This document shows positions 12,166 to 25,250 of a stretch of 64,000 nucleotides of DNA, one piece after another. The DNA comes from Schistosoma haematobium (taxonomy: Eukaryota > Platyhelminthes > Trematoda > Strigeidida > Schistosomatidae): positions 32,037,809 to 32,101,808 of the forward strand of contig NC_067197.1 of NCBI RefSeq assembly GCF_000699445.3, written 5' to 3'. The translations under genes and the position numbers were made by a program. The notes under the pieces were generated by a model. It worked only from the letters and a program-made list of their open reading frames with translations, was not told where the DNA came from and did not search any database. How positions within the stretch are numbered: the stretch's first letter is position 1; every line of letters starts with the position of its first letter.

Positions 12166-13773
12166 AATATAATGTACTCGTAACACAATAATTTCTCTTT
12201 ACATCGAAATTTCTATATGATAAGATTTTAAACTATCGTTTTCAATATATAAAAACAATTCACTTGGATTTACTAACTACCAATTATACTTCATTGGATT
12301 TCGATTAAAATAGCTTTATTCGAAAGCTGTTACAGTCTAAATAATCCTTCCTTTTTCTAAAAAATGATACCATTCGTAAAGTGATTATCAGAACTATTTG
12401 AAATACAGGGAAGAGCCAAGTAATATTTCGGGTAACGATGAGCCTATTTTCGTTAATATGATTATTTATAAGTTAAATAAAGCTAGTGAGCATCAAATTA
12501 TTACTTTTATGTTCATGGTGTTTTCAGTAACTACAATAAAGACCTACATATTTGAAACATCTCAAAATATAGTCAAAACAGATCCGAAAAAAATTGGTGG
12601 GCTGTCTAAACAGATGAAAACTTAAGTTTATGGAACGAACAATACAAACTTGATTCTGACTAATTACTTGCTAGAGTTATAGAAGTATAATGTACATGTG
12701 AAATAAAATGCAGATTTCTTCTAATATATTTCTACCAAACGAAACAACCAAAAAAATGTCATATGGAGGTAAATCTAGCTTCATACCAAGCTGCATTTGC
12801 ACAATATCTCTCTAGGTCAAACTAATGAGGAAGGTAATATAATAAGTTTTTTGTATGTGAACCCAAAAGTTTGGTGGTATATCATCTGTGAGGAGTTTTA
12901 CGAATTATAAGTAGTTGCTAATATTGGTTCCTCTTGGCCTTATTTGTTTGCATTTTAGAAGAGTCAAGTGCCATCGTGTTTTGTAATAATTGCTATTTGT
13001 TGTTTTAAAAGATCGAACCGAGGATCTACAAGTTTCGCACATTACTGGACGACTTAATTTGAGGTTAAAAAAATCCGTAATCGTAACTTTAATCAGTTCG
13101 CGAAGTAGCGCGATGACCATCCATTGTAGGTGACGATAACTATCTTACTCCTGACATGACTAAGCTCAGTTAACAGTATTATCGAAAGTCAGACAACACT
13201 GGTCGGTCATTATTATTTAATAGTATATTTTATTAATATTCAGATAATTATACCTTGTTTGAAACTGGACTGCTGATTTGCTATGGCTGTTAATTTTCCT
13301 GCCCAATAATTATTGTACTTTTCGAAAGATTACTTACTACGCAACTTCCCACCTAAAATCCTTTGATTACACATAATACCACTATTCACATTTTCGTAAT
13401 TATAAGAAGTGTCCACTTTTTGATGAGATTCGATGTAACACGTAAAACAAACGCATTCTGCATGTTGCCAATTGTCTACATTAATGCGGCAGCGTCATGA
13501 TTAGTCGTTCATATAGGATCCATATCGATTTTAAAACCATTACATTCCATAACCAAAGTAATTGTTACTTCAGAATATCACTCACCGGACATTAAAAACT
13601 ACGTGTTTAATACTACATATGTCAATCAACACGCCGCTAGGGCAAAAGCTTCTTATAGAACATTTACTGTAATTAAATTACCTTAAATAATACTGAACAA
13701 TCTACGAATGTTATATTTCATATTACAATGTAGATATTGATAACTCATAAAAAGATAAGTAATGTACATGATA
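12166..13773. other. Intergenic, nothing recognised
   Basis: AT-rich sequence between the 3' ends of two convergent genes. Open frames are short and lack domains. I see no RNA gene or repeat with confidence. Confidence 0.5.
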
Positions 13774-14054
13774 CTAAGAGTTTTTGTTTTGTTTAACAAA
13801 ATGCTCTATATCTTTATCACGTAGTAAGGCTGCAGACTTAGATATTGGTCTGATAATACGACCTGACTGAACTGTAACTTTGGGCCTTGTTAGCTCACGA
13901 TGTGTAAGTTCTGTTGTCCATTCTCTACAAATAGGCTGAGAGATAAAAGCTTCAAATTGTTCTGGTGTGTTGTATGGGAACGGAATAGTTTTTACCTAGC
14001 AAAGATTGAAGTGAAAAAAATTAACAGAGGATTGCAAAAAATCAAAGACATTCA

Positions 14055-14095
<41 letters not shown>

Positions 14096-17000
14096 CATAC
14101 CAAGTGTTGCTTGAAATCTTGGTTTACACGCCGTTTGATGATTACGTGAGGTTTTTTGTCATCTTCACGTTTTACTCTAGGAGCAGGTATAATTCTGGAT
14201 CTCCGCTTTCTTTCATCAGCCTTTTCAGTTCCTGGACCTGTCCAGGAATTCCATCCAGGCAGAAATGTATCAATATCTTGAGGGGCCTCATCTTTTACAG
14301 TTTCAGATTTCTCTGCGGAAAACTTCTGTTGTAATGCAGGATCATTCGCAAAGCTTTCTTGAAGCGCATGGAAAAACCCCTCTGAATTGGGATCAACTAC
14401 ATCTGGTTCTGCAGCCACACTAGTATTGCACACTACTGGTTCACTTAAAATCATCTGGTTGACTTCATATTTTTCTAGTACTTCTTCAGCTGCCTGAGTG
14501 GAAAGCACAGCTCCAACAGTTGTTTGATGTTCGGTCTTCGATTTGTTCTTGGTTGAGCCCTAAATGAGAACATTTATGACCACTCAACTATCTGAAACTG
14601 AACTATAATACATAATTATCACTTATTGAAAACATGACTGGGTATTTCTGAGTTTAAATAATGACACTGCAAAACGAATACCGATATGAAACTCAGTCGA
14701 GTAAGTTGGATTTTGTCGTAGATAGAAGTTAGGAGTCACACAGAGAAAAGTCAAATACAAGAATTGTTTAATCTATAAAGTCTATAAAAGTTATGCACTG
14801 TATAGGTAATCCTTACCAATAAATTTAAATTACAGTAATCAGAAGAGAAAATCATAAGGATACATATACATATGTATGCACCTTTTCACTTTTGACCATT
14901 TTATGTGAACCAAACTACACAAACAAGGTATATTTCGTCATAACTACACTACGCGATGTCAGTGGTAGGTTACGCATATAATAGGAAGCAGTTTCAGGTT
15001 CAATTGCATTCGATAAACTTCAAGTGTAGAGCACGAAGGTGAACTATGTAGTAAGACAAAATTATCTTTACATGCAAATTTCGAAAATCTATTATAATTG
15101 TACTATTGTACGATGCGACCGTACACAAACACAGTCAGTCAGTCAGTAACAACGTAGAACTTCGTACGTACGCACATCAGTTCGAGTTGCCACACCACAT
15201 TAGCACAGAGATGCAGTTGTCGATTCAAACCCCGTAGTGGTAGAGGTAATAAGAGTATAAGCAGTGATCGGGAAGATTAGGGTTTGGAGATGTTATTTAA
15301 AGAGTATAATCCAGTGAAATAAATTTGGAAAGAGAAAAAAAGAGACAAGGAGGAATAAAGAAATTAGAATTTAAAAGAACACAGAGAGTGGATGCACCTG
15401 CGCCATTGCAAATGATTTTGAGCCATGTCATTCAGGGTCCCTAATCATCGGTTGCTATCATCTCGTGGTCCCCAACCAGGTAGTCTACACCTACCAACAT
15501 GACTCAGTCTACTTGTCAGTGACTTCACGGACTGGTGCCATGTTTTGGTTTGGCCGCCCCTAGCTTTCTTCCAACCTACTCCTATACCACTGAACATAGC
15601 ACGTCGAGGTAGTCGGTCGTTGGGAATACGTAACACATGTCCCGGCCATCTCAACCGATGAAGTTTCACTACTTCATCAACTGATTTGCCATCATTACCT
15701 AGTACCCGTTTCCTAACAACTGTGTTACTTACTCGATGGTCCCATGATATACGAGCAATGTTTCGAAGACACCTATGATCGAATACTAGTAACCTACGAA
15801 TATCCTCTACTCTTACCGGCCATGTTTCACTGCCATAAAGTAGGACGGGACGAACTGCTGCTCAGTAAACACGTCCTGTGGTTGATAGACGGATATCTCG
15901 CCTACGCCATAAATAACGCAAGTTGGTGAAAGCTAGTCGAGCCTTCTGTATCCGTGCTGAGATTTTGTCACACACCAAACCACAAGGGCTGATGAGACTT
16001 CCAAGATAAGTGAAGCGGTCGACATGCTCAATTACTTCACTCCCTATCACTAGTTCGGGTGTCGATGTAACCCAATCCTGAAGCAACATTTTGCATTTCG
16101 AGAGAGAGAATCGCATCCCGAACGTGCTTGCATTGTTGCTTAGAGTGGTCAGAAGACTGCATTTTGTCAGCGTCTTCACCAAATAGAACTATGTCATCGG
16201 TATATTCTAAGTCAACAAGTTGACCTCCTGGTAGAAGTTCAACCCCTGTAAATTTAGATGAGGAGAGTGTTATCTCTTAAAGTACGTCGACCACAAAGTT
16301 GAACAAGAATGGGGAGAGTGGACAGCCCTGACGAACACCACTTGAGGTAATCAATTCTGATGACAGTTCTCCATAAGCTGTCACTCGACCAGTTGTGTTC
16401 GAGTGGAGAGCCTTTATAAGGTTAGTGTACTTCTTTGGTACTCCTTTCAGTGACAAACACTGCCATAGAACCTCACGATCAACACAGTCGAATGCCTCCT
16501 TAAGGTCGAGAAATACTACCATTGCGGGGCGTCTGAATGTGTGTCTGTGTTCTAGAACCTGACGTAGTGTGAATATCTGATCTATACAACCACGTCCAGG
16601 TCGAAAACCAGCCTGATTTTCTCTAATCTGCTCTTCACGAGCTTTGATTAGGCGTCGAAGTATTATTGAAGCTAATGTTTTAGACACTATATTAGTCAAA
16701 CTGATTCCTCTGTGATTGTCACAAGAGGACTTTTGTCCTTTCTTATAGACTGGCACAATCAGTGATTGAGACCAGTCAGATGGGATTACGTCCAGTTCCC
16801 AAATTCTACCTAAGACCTCGGTTAATCTCATTGCTAATACTGGACCACCATCCTTGAAAATCTCAGGAGTAAACCTGTCAGGGCCTGCTGCTCTCCGTCG
16901 TTTCAGATTTCCTATGGCTTTTTCAACTTCGTAAAGGGACGGAGGACCTACATTAACTTGCCATTCAGGTTGACTAGAGATCGTAGGATACAAACACAGA

Positions 17001-18658
17001 AAACTAATGAACTGGCTGACTAAAAAAGTAAGCACTATTAGACAATCATATAAAGTGTGGAAATGGGTACAGATATATATTAGTTTGAGTTGTCAGGCTT
17101 CAACATAACGGGAGAATTAACAAGATGTGAATCAAAAAGTTAACAACAACAACGGTAGTGGAGAAATAACCACAAGAAATATAGTTGATATGTGATCTCT
17201 GCTAACATGAGATTTCGGATAAGTAGAAGAGTTGATTGTAGAACGTACTCATTAGTTTATGCATCAAGAATTTAGTTACAAGTTAAACTCACTGTGATGA
17301 TTAATTGTGCTACCCGGTTTCACGAACCAAAATAGGGTTCGAACCTATGGCCTGGTGGTCGAAAGTCGAACCACTAAACTATGGCGTAGCCAATATATGC
17401 ATAAAATATATACTCCGTTATATTTAGTGGATCTCCTAGAGAGAAGCGAGCGAAAATATTCATGTCTTGTAGAAATATACGTTGACCAGCTAGTATATGT
17501 TGGAAAAAGATCATATTTTACCTTTTTCCACCAGCCGAGGGTTTGAGTAACTCCATTAACTTCCTCGTCGGCATCATCGTCTAAATTAAAATCAGACCCT
17601 TCTGATTCCCCCTCAGATTCAGATGATAAAGATACATCAGATTCGTCAGTATCAGATAGAAGGTCGGGATCAGTCCTTCTTGTGGTCTCCCTAGATAACT
17701 CGTGCATGTCTGCTACAGCTGCTCTAGCCTGGTAAGTTATAAGTAAGATTAACATATAGCTACCTCAGAGTCATACTTTGCTCTCAACTTCTGTAATTTT
17801 GCAAACTTGCTACCACCTCTATGTTTCAGACTGGCTCTTTCTCTGACTCTACTTAATTCGGCACTGAGAAGACGTTCAGCAAATTTCCGAGGATTATTGA
17901 CCCGCAATGACTCCGTTTCTTTTTCATATTCCTTCATAGTACGTGCCTTCAAATGGCGATGAAATCGTTTGCTTTTAATTTTATTTTGACGCTTGTTACG
18001 AGCAGCAGCTCGAGCAAGTAAGAAACGTTCTCTGTCACGCATAGCGATTTTTTCCAGTAGCATCTTGGAAACCATCTTCGCTGCTTTTTCTGGAATTTCT
18101 TCCTGAGGTGTACTAAGAACTAACAAAATGAAAAAAGACTAACCTTGTGTCCATATCTCTATACAGTGCATTATATAATTTCCCCTGTAAATTTGTCGAA
18201 TCTTTTATGGTATCCTTGACATAAACTTGCTCTTTCATTTTTGCAGCCTCTTGGGAGGCTGACATAACGATTTCTCTGTCATTTATTGGAAAAACGATTT
18301 GTTCTGCAAGACGATTTTTATGTACTGGGCCTTTCCAGAGATTAAGCTGACGTTTAATTCCTCTGAAAGCTATCCTTCTGGCTTGTCTTGCATCCTGAAT
18401 CTCATCAGTTTCATTCAACACCTTGTTGTGTCTGTGGAACTCATTCAGAATTTTCCTTTGGGCTTTTTTATCACCTTTCTTTAAACTTATAAGACCCCAT
18501 ACGTTAGCATCCTCAACTCCAGGTGCTGCACACTAAGGATCTTGAAGCTTAATTTTATGCAGACAACTAACCTCCAACATCGTCAGTCAAGGAGAAAAAC
18601 GAAACAATCGCTTCTGTTTGATCAGATACAATGATATCACGACAGAATGCTAAGGGGA
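13774..18658 (-). CDS. UTP14: UTP14-type U3 snoRNP / SSU processome protein (5' end missing)
   Basis: Six exons read downward: 18658-18572, 18525-18144, 18112-17764, 17728-17522, 14559-14101 and 13995-13774 (stop TAG 13774-13776). Phases agree throughout, giving 568 codons. UTP14 is a nucleolar protein needed for 18S rRNA maturation; it stimulates the helicase that releases U3. Matching features in order: KNRLAEQIVFPIN; a basic block with NKIKSKRFHRHLK; LKHRGGSKFA and AKYDSEARAAV; an acidic Ser/Asp/Glu tract in exon 4; DTFLPGWNSWTGPG; KPHVIIKRRVNQDFK; and VKTIPFPYNTPEQFE. The far N-terminus and ATG were not found and may lie beyond the retroelements to the right. The 3-kb intron 14560-17521 holds an RTE copy. 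The first exon (FCRDIIVSDQTEAIVSFFS) has weak family resemblance and is joined by phase alone. Confidence 0.88.
14058..14093. repeat. (AT)n microsatellite next to a UTP14 splice donor
   Basis: Eighteen AT units inside the 105-bp last intron of the UTP14 gene, starting about 7 bases past the 5' splice site (exon edge 14101). Confidence 0.95.
15120..16990 (-). mobile_element. RTE-type retrotransposon, 5'-truncated, inside a UTP14 intron
   Basis: The minus-strand frame 17035-16277 carries the RT fingers and palm: GNLKRRRAAGPDRFTPEIFK, VYKKGQKSSCDNHRGISLTN, AGFRPGRGCIDQIFTLRQ, FLDLKEAFDCVDREVLW and SGVRQGCPLSPFLFNF. Further frames at 16182-15862 (FTYLGSLISPCG) and 15669-15445 (LRWPGHVLRIPNDRLPRRA) hold the C-terminal region. 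Frameshifts separate them, so it is dead. The 3' UTR runs to about 15120 and ends at a (CAGT)n-like tract. It has the same orientation as UTP14. The endonuclease is absent. Confidence 0.85.
17306..17385 (-). repeat. tRNA-derived SINE-like sequence or tRNA pseudogene
   Basis: On the minus strand an A-box-like TAGTTTAGTGGTTCGA is followed by a B box AGGTTCGAACCC at normal tRNA spacing. No complementary acceptor stem is evident, so a working tRNA is unlikely. It lies in the UTP14 intron, about 140 bp past the end of the exon at 17522. Confidence 0.5.
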
Positions 18659-18814
18659 CTGGAATATGAACGATAGTGTTCAATAAATCCATAGAGAAAA
18701 AGTGCTTTTAAATGATATTACACAAACTTACATAAAAAAGGAAAATAAGGCCTGAGTTTAAAACACATGAGACTTGGGAGGTATATAATAAATCGCTCGT
18801 TTAATTTCCAGTTT

Positions 18815-19025
18815 GGAAAGAATAGAAGGCTTAATGACCTGTGTTAGCCGTGGCAAGAGTCGACAGATGGAGCTCCAATAACGTACTGAAGTAGTGAATT
18901 CTACTGGCTGATGGTTCAATGGGAAAGTCGACAGTCATCTGACTAATTTGTTCTATGCTAGTGAAATCTTGTGGTGTCCTCGTAAAAGATAGTTTTGTCA
19001 TTTCAGATGTAATTGAGGCTGTCAC
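18815..19025 (-). mobile_element. CR1-like retrotransposon 3' fragment
   Basis: The sequence matches, with changes, the extreme C-terminal part and 3' UTR of the element at 19985-23280. Examples are FTSIEQISQMTVDFPIEPSA here against FTSTEQITCQLTIDFPIESS in the equivalent frame at about 20200, and the AAGCCTTCTAT stretch. It is too short and frameshifted to code. Confidence 0.6.
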
Positions 19026-19984
19026 CGTCCTTTAAAACATTAAGACCAAGAACATCAATCAATCTACTAACATTCGAGATTATAATTATCGGATACTAGG
19101 TACAAACGCTAAATTTACTAAAAGTGAACAGCAGGTCATTGCTAGTTATTTACAGTTAATGACTGAAGAATGATGTATGTTATAGGGAAAATATTAACAT
19201 TTTATCGATCATCAAGCAATTTAAGTTATAAAACTCTCAAAACCACAAGCTCATGGCTGGAATGCAACTCATGTCTGTATACAAACCATATGAAATTCAA
19301 AAATCTGCTAGATGTAATGCCCCTGATATACCAGATTTCTTAGAAACAGCGCTCAAGATAAAAACAGCTTTGAAATTTCGACACAGACGAAAATATGAGG
19401 TGCTGTAGCACCTATAAATGACGGTAGAACACTAAAAACCCATGAAAAGCCTGAGCAATATACCTAACGGTAGCCCAATTTTCGAAAGACTGCTCTGAGC
19501 TTTTCAATAATCGAGATGACATTGTGGAAATGCTTAACATTAACTGATTTTGTAAATAAACGTTCTCATCACACATATTTTTAATAATGCTGTTTTATTT
19601 TTCAAATCGTTGCTATCGTCCACAGACTAGTTAGTTATTTTCGACCGAATCGAACACAGTAACTAGTGATGTACAAATTTATGTCTGTGCATTTATATTT
19701 CCACATTATTAACTTAATGTCCCTTTGATCCAACAAATTAGCCATTGTATTGGTATTCTCACTCTTTTGATCAGTCACAACTTTTTTACCCAAACTTAAG
19801 TACTGAAGATGGTATGTCGAATAACGTGCGTTCATTCTCGCAGTTATTATTGCTTTGAAGGGCTAGCATTCTAAAAAAATTTCCTACTGGTCAGGGTTGT
19901 AATACCTTAAAGATGCCACAAGTATTCGGTGAATACGTCACTTTAACCAGTAACAACTTCTCTTACTGAAATATGCCCACCCAG
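19026..19984. other. No recognisable feature
   Basis: AT-rich sequence between two CR1-like pieces. An upstream exon of UTP14 might be expected here, but I could not identify one. Confidence 0.4.
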
Positions 19985-22900
19985 TTCAGCTTAAGTTTGG
20001 GAAGGACAGGAGGCTTGATGGCCTGTGTTAGTCCTGGCAATGGTGGTCTCTCAGTTGATCCAATTTTCTTTTGAAAGAGTCGACGGATGGAGCCTCAACC
20101 ACGTGCTGAGGTAGTGAATTCCACTCGTTGATGATTCGATGGGAAAGTCGATAGTCAGCTGACAAGTAATTTGTTCTGTGCTTGTGAACTTTCTTGGAGT
20201 GTCCTCGTATATTCTCTGTTTTGGGAGACAAGAAAAATTAGGGCATATCAGGTTCAAATTTGAAAGCTGTAATCAAGTCGCCTCTATTTCTACGATATGA
20301 CAACGGGAAAAGATTTAGCTTGGCCAGTGGAGAATCGTATGTAAGCTTCGCTATTCCGGGAATCAGTTTAGTTGCTTTTCTCTGAACCTTTTCCAGAAGC
20401 TCACTGTCTTTTTTAAGCAAGGGCTAGCCGCTTGTGTGCAGTACTTAAGTTTAGGGCGTACGAACACTGTATACAAAGTCAAAAACGTTTAAGCGTCGAC
20501 ATGACTAAAAGCCTTGCGTATTGACCATAACGTTCTAAAACTTTTGGCGGCTATTGCCCGGCAGTGTGCAGTATTCTTTAGGTCTTGGCTAACGATAACT
20601 CCTAAGTCATTATATGTATGGACAACAGGTAGCTCAGTGTTATTCATCGTGTATGTATCTGTACCTTGATGACCGATATGCATCATAACACACTTGGAAG
20701 TATTTATCGGCAACTGCCAGGTTTGAGACCATTCAGATAATTTCTTCAGGTCATTTTGGAGTTCCAAGCTATTACCCTTACATCGTATCGTTCTCCATAT
20801 CTTGACATCGTCAGCATATAGCAAGACCGATGATGATAGGAGACGAGGAAGTTCATTTACATACAAAAGGAATAGCACTGGCCCCAAAACTGTACCCTGG
20901 GGCACTCCACTAAGCACAGTTCCCCAGCTAGATAACTTTGAGATCACCCTTACTCTTTGTTGACGCCTAACTAAGAAGTCTTTTATCCACATCAATAGAT
21001 AGTCTCCAATTCCGACATTTCTTAACTTATCAAACAGCCGTTAGTGCGGAACATTGTCAAAAGCTTTGCTGAAATTAATGAAGGCTACGTCAACAGGTGA
21101 CTTTTGGTCCTTAAGAGCGCACCTCCTTTCAAGAGCCACTGATAACTTGGTGAGACAAGAGTAACCTATTCTGGAGCCGTGCTGCTTCTCCGAAAGAATC
21201 CGGTTTTCATCGAGGTACTTAAACAGCTCCTTCCGAACAATCTTTTCCAAGATTTTAACAACCACACTAGTCAGGCTAACGGGTCGATAATTCTCAGGTT
21301 TGTGTTTCGTACCTGTTTTGAAGACAGGACTTACTATGGCGTTTTTCCAGTTTTTAGGTAAACGACCCTGAGTAACGGATATCATTATCATTATTATTCA
21401 CAAACATCTTATGGGTACATAAGTGTTGTGAAGAAACCACTTCGGATTTCTTCAAAAAATGCAATAATACACAATTTTCAATAATGTTAGCATTATACCT
21501 TCCATATTTAAGAAGAAAAATTTAGAGTAATAATAGTAGAATATTAATAATAATAAATCGGGTCTGTGCAATTGAGAATATTGAATTGAGTTTAAAGAAG
21601 GAAATGAAGAAAATAAGGGAATAGAAATAAAGGAGACGTGAAATACGCAAACAGTCTAATAGGCGTGTTTATGAACACAGAGTAAGAATAAACGACTATG
21701 TGTGTATCGTTAAATTAGCAACAAAAAATAATTAAGAAAAAATAACTTATAATTGCAGTAAGATATGACGCTAGAATAAATGTTTGTGCAGCTATAGTTT
21801 AGAGTGATGCGATGAAAGTCTCAATTGAGTGAAAAGGATAATAAAATATCAATATGTATGATTAGTCATATATGCATAGTGAAGATAAAACGGGTCTGAG
21901 AATTTAGGTTAAAGCATATACTTAAAGGGTTCGCAACGAAGTTAGATTATTCCTTCAGTAGCCTAGGACGTAATTCATCGGGCCCCGTGGATTTACTTAT
22001 GTCAAGCTTATTTAGTAGACCAAATACATCGAGTTCTTTAGTTGTCACGCTATCCAGTGTATGTATGGGGGAATCTGTATGCACTGACGGGAAGGATGCT
22101 TCTATGGTAGTTCGAGAACACTTGAGCATTACCATAGTCGTCCTCCACTAATGATGCAGCAGTACTGTCCCCCCAGTGTAAGAATATTTCCCCTTCTTTT
22201 TGTCTTTTGGTTTTTATAGGAGTACAAACGTTTAGGACATTCTATGGATTCCTCAACAATTTTTTCTTCGTACAATTTTCTAGACTTACAGAGGGTCGAG
22301 GCACAGGTATTCCGAACTTTTCGATACTGAGATTTTGTCTCACCAGTCCCCAGTAACCTAAATCAATCCCACATTTTTCTTCTCTTATGGGGAAGGATGC
22401 GGACCTCCCTACTGGACCATGGTGGGTAGTTTCTCGGCCCCCTTGGTATAGTCCAAGGGATGTGGGGTGTGGTGACTTTTAAGTATGAGTTTCGAAATGC
22501 GTCCCAGGCCGTTTCAATTGAGGACTCTAGGTCTATTGTCCGATCTACTAACGATGCTGAGTGCATGATATCTGGTATGTTTGCTTTCCATGCGTGAGGT
22601 CTGGACTGGACTGACGCGTGCTCGTGATTGACAGTTATATGGAAGTCGAAAGTTAAAACTGTGTGATCACTTTTACCTGGGGGTGGCATATAATGGAGAT
22701 TCGCAACGTCATCCTCATAGTTAGTCAGTATAAGATCTAGTAAGGATGATTCAGTGTCCGGATCGTACCTTGTCGCTTCTTGCAGACGTTGAACTAGAGC
22801 ACATGTGATAACCCCATCAACTAGTTCCTGCTCGAATAAATTATATGACAATTCAGTTCGCAAAGTTTTCAGTCTACCATATGTGCATTAAAGTCCCCTA

Positions 22901-23280
22901 GGGTTGGACATCGACCACTTTGTGACCAAGTATTGTGACTGCTTAACAGGATCTCATTTACCTCACAGCTTGGAATGCGTTAGACCAAACCAATCAGCAG
23001 CTCTTGTCCCTTGCATTTCAAGCGGCAACTAACTAATTCACACGTCCCACTCTCATGCGACACACAGTCGATAATGGAAAACGGAATGGCATTCCTAATG
23101 AATAGAGCTACTACCCCTCCTTTACGCTTTTGTATTTTATCGGTCCTTACTAACGTAAAACCTTCGAAATCAAGTTCCATACTATCTATAGCCTGTGTCA
23201 GCCAGGCTTCTGTAACTGCGATTGTGTCTGGCTTTGTAGAGTCAATCTGTACACCTAGTTCCGGTCAATTATTAAGTAAG
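19985..23280 (-). mobile_element. CR1/Jockey-like non-LTR retrotransposon, interrupted and frameshifted
   Basis: Minus-strand pieces in order. At 23180-22980 and 22863-22363 is an endonuclease-type domain (KGGVVALFIRNAIPFSIIDC; SLLDLILTNYEDDV; PPPGKSDHTVLTF). At 22135-21947 is the lead-in to the RT (LDISKSTGPDELRPRLLKE). After an insertion, 21391-21041 reads KNWKNAIVSPVFKTGTK and NYRPVSLTSVVVKILEK. At 20995-20489 is the catalytic palm (GVPQGTVLGPVLFLLYVNEL, LLYADDVKIW). At 20420-20028 is the C-terminus with SYRRNRGDLITAFK. Several frameshifts make it inactive although YADD is intact. The domain order endonuclease-RT fits CR1/Jockey elements. Confidence 0.85.
21386..21940 (-). mobile_element. 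Insertion splitting the CR1-like RT (probably a retroelement 3' UTR)
   Basis: About 555 AT-rich bases interrupt the host element between RPRLLKE and SVTQGRLPKNWK. On the minus strand the insert ends in an AATAATGATAATGAT microsatellite, as CR1-type 3' ends do. It carries no ORF. Exact edges were not verified. Confidence 0.55.
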
Positions 23281-25250
23281 CTATTATTATTATTAATGGC
23301 TTTATTCAATATTATATTTTGGTACAATATAGAATTCTCAGCACAGGGTATTTCAACAAGTTACTTACTGAACAACGAACAAAAAGGCAGTAGCGAATAC
23401 ATAAAGAAATATATAAAATAAAAATTAAAAAAAACCCAAAAGAAACTACAAACTTTTAAAATTAAAGACATGTTAAGAATGTAAGTTATTGACTAAGTTA
23501 ATTCTAACAACCTGTTCGTCACAGAGTATATTTGCTAGGTAAGGTATTATAGAACTTTTATACTTTTCCTTGCGTGCAAGGATTTTAATGTAATTACGTC
23601 TCGTTCTACCAGAAGATATACAAGGAGAAAGATAAGAGTGAAGGGGATGGCTAGTATCTGATAAAATAACACCTGCCAGGAGTTTGCATGATTTTAAATG
23701 TCTATCCACAACCATATTAATAATGACCTCGAAAGATTCACCACACGTCTTACTAACTGCCTTTAGTACTCTTCGCAATACAGCAAAGTCTTTTCTGAAA
23801 ATCCCGGGAAAGAATAATGGAGAACAGTAAAGAATAATAGGTAATATGCAAGAATTGACAAGTTGTAAGAGAAAATGACGAGTAATTCCAAGAGCATGCA
23901 ATCTCTTTATGTAGTAGGTCAGACGGAAAACCTTCTTTGATAACGATAAAACGTGGGAAGACCAAGAGAGATCAGAGGAAAAGGTGACACCAAGATAATT
24001 GACCTTTGACACCGCGTTTATCAAAGAGTCTCCGATGGTACAAGCACTATGGGATCTCTGGTGTAACAGATCCAAAGCCTGTTTAAGTGGCTTCGTGCTT
24101 CACCCAGAGTGGCTTCGGCATCATTCTCTGTCGAAGCCTTACAACTCGAAAATTTACAATTTTCAGATTTTTTTCGCCAGCATCTAACCTAAGTTGTAGT
24201 TCTTTCTCGGCTTCCCGTCTTTTAACACGGTCTGCCAACGGTAAGTCCCTTCGGATAAAGACTCCTGAACCATTTAATTTGTGTCCATTCTGTAAAATTA
24301 GGTCACGTTCGTTCGAAAAGTTGAATACTACTTTAAGCAGTCTGGAATGATTTGGTTTCAAGTCCGCTAGACACCCTAGTCTGTACACCTTTAGCAAGGT
24401 GACCCCGGTGATATTTTGAGGCATGAGTTGATTAAGCAGCTACTTAGTCAGCACAATGTCATGCTCAAAACGAGCTTTTGGTTCGGAGCTCTCACTCTTC
24501 TTGATTCTATGAAAAATACATGATCGGTCGCGGTGATCAGATTTCGACTTTTCAACTACTTTTACGGGGGCAGAATTCCCTCTTATATCGCTACGTTGTT
24601 TCTTCCTTACAACCTGTACCCGTTCGTCAACGGTGCTAAGAGAACCAACAACGGTTGTGTCAAACCTACTATTGGATTTCGTAGGGTTGTCGACGACCTG
24701 AGAGGTCAGGTTATGTTTACCGCTGGAAGCCGATCGGGCCTTGAGATTGCGACTTCTAGGCGTTTCCCGCTGGATGTCATTTGTAGGACGGGGAACACAA
24801 GAACCTTCTTTTCTTGAGTTTTTGTTTAAGACAGACCTCTTTGGAGACTGTTTTTCCTTCTTTGATCGGTGTGAGTCACCTATTTTCGAACTCACCTAAG
24901 TTTTCTTCATACCAATTTGCGTGTCGACAGAGCGAGTGCTGTTTGACGTGTCCTGACTACGCTTGCTAAAACACTTTTTCGCAGAATCTAGCAGTGTGAT
25001 GGCCTCGGTAAACAAGCTGTTTGCATCCGAACAGCACTTTTGACAAAGCCAAACGCAATCCTTTTTACTAAACCTTTTGAAAGCCAAAGGTGTTAAATTC
25101 GTGCAAAATTCGCGCTACCAGCCTTTGCATTCATCGCACTGCATGCCGCTTTCAACGGCATAACGACAATCCGAACGTTGGCAATTGCTTTTTTGCACTG
25201 TCCGGTCATTAGAAAGAGGTCCTTTCAAAAAAAGAGCGAGATGCAATAAT
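23281..25250 (-). mobile_element. Second CR1-like element: PHD-type ORF1 joined to ORF2 C-terminus (internal deletion)
   Basis: On the minus strand, roughly 25200-24896 encodes a Cys-rich PHD-like finger (NCQRSDCRYAVESGMQCDEC, a stop just after GW, then WLCQKCCSDA). 24895-24440 is basic and low-complexity. 24424-24083 carries the conserved ORF1 core (DLKPNHSRLLKVVFNFSNER). Directly after it, 24075-23473 is the C-terminal part of a CR1 RT (NYLGVTFSSDLSWSSHV, YYIKRLHALGI). The endonuclease and RT palm are missing, so an internal deletion fused the ends. The minus-strand 3' end shows an (AAT)n tail at 23281-23300, suggesting insertion into or beside the 19985-23280 element. Confidence 0.75.
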
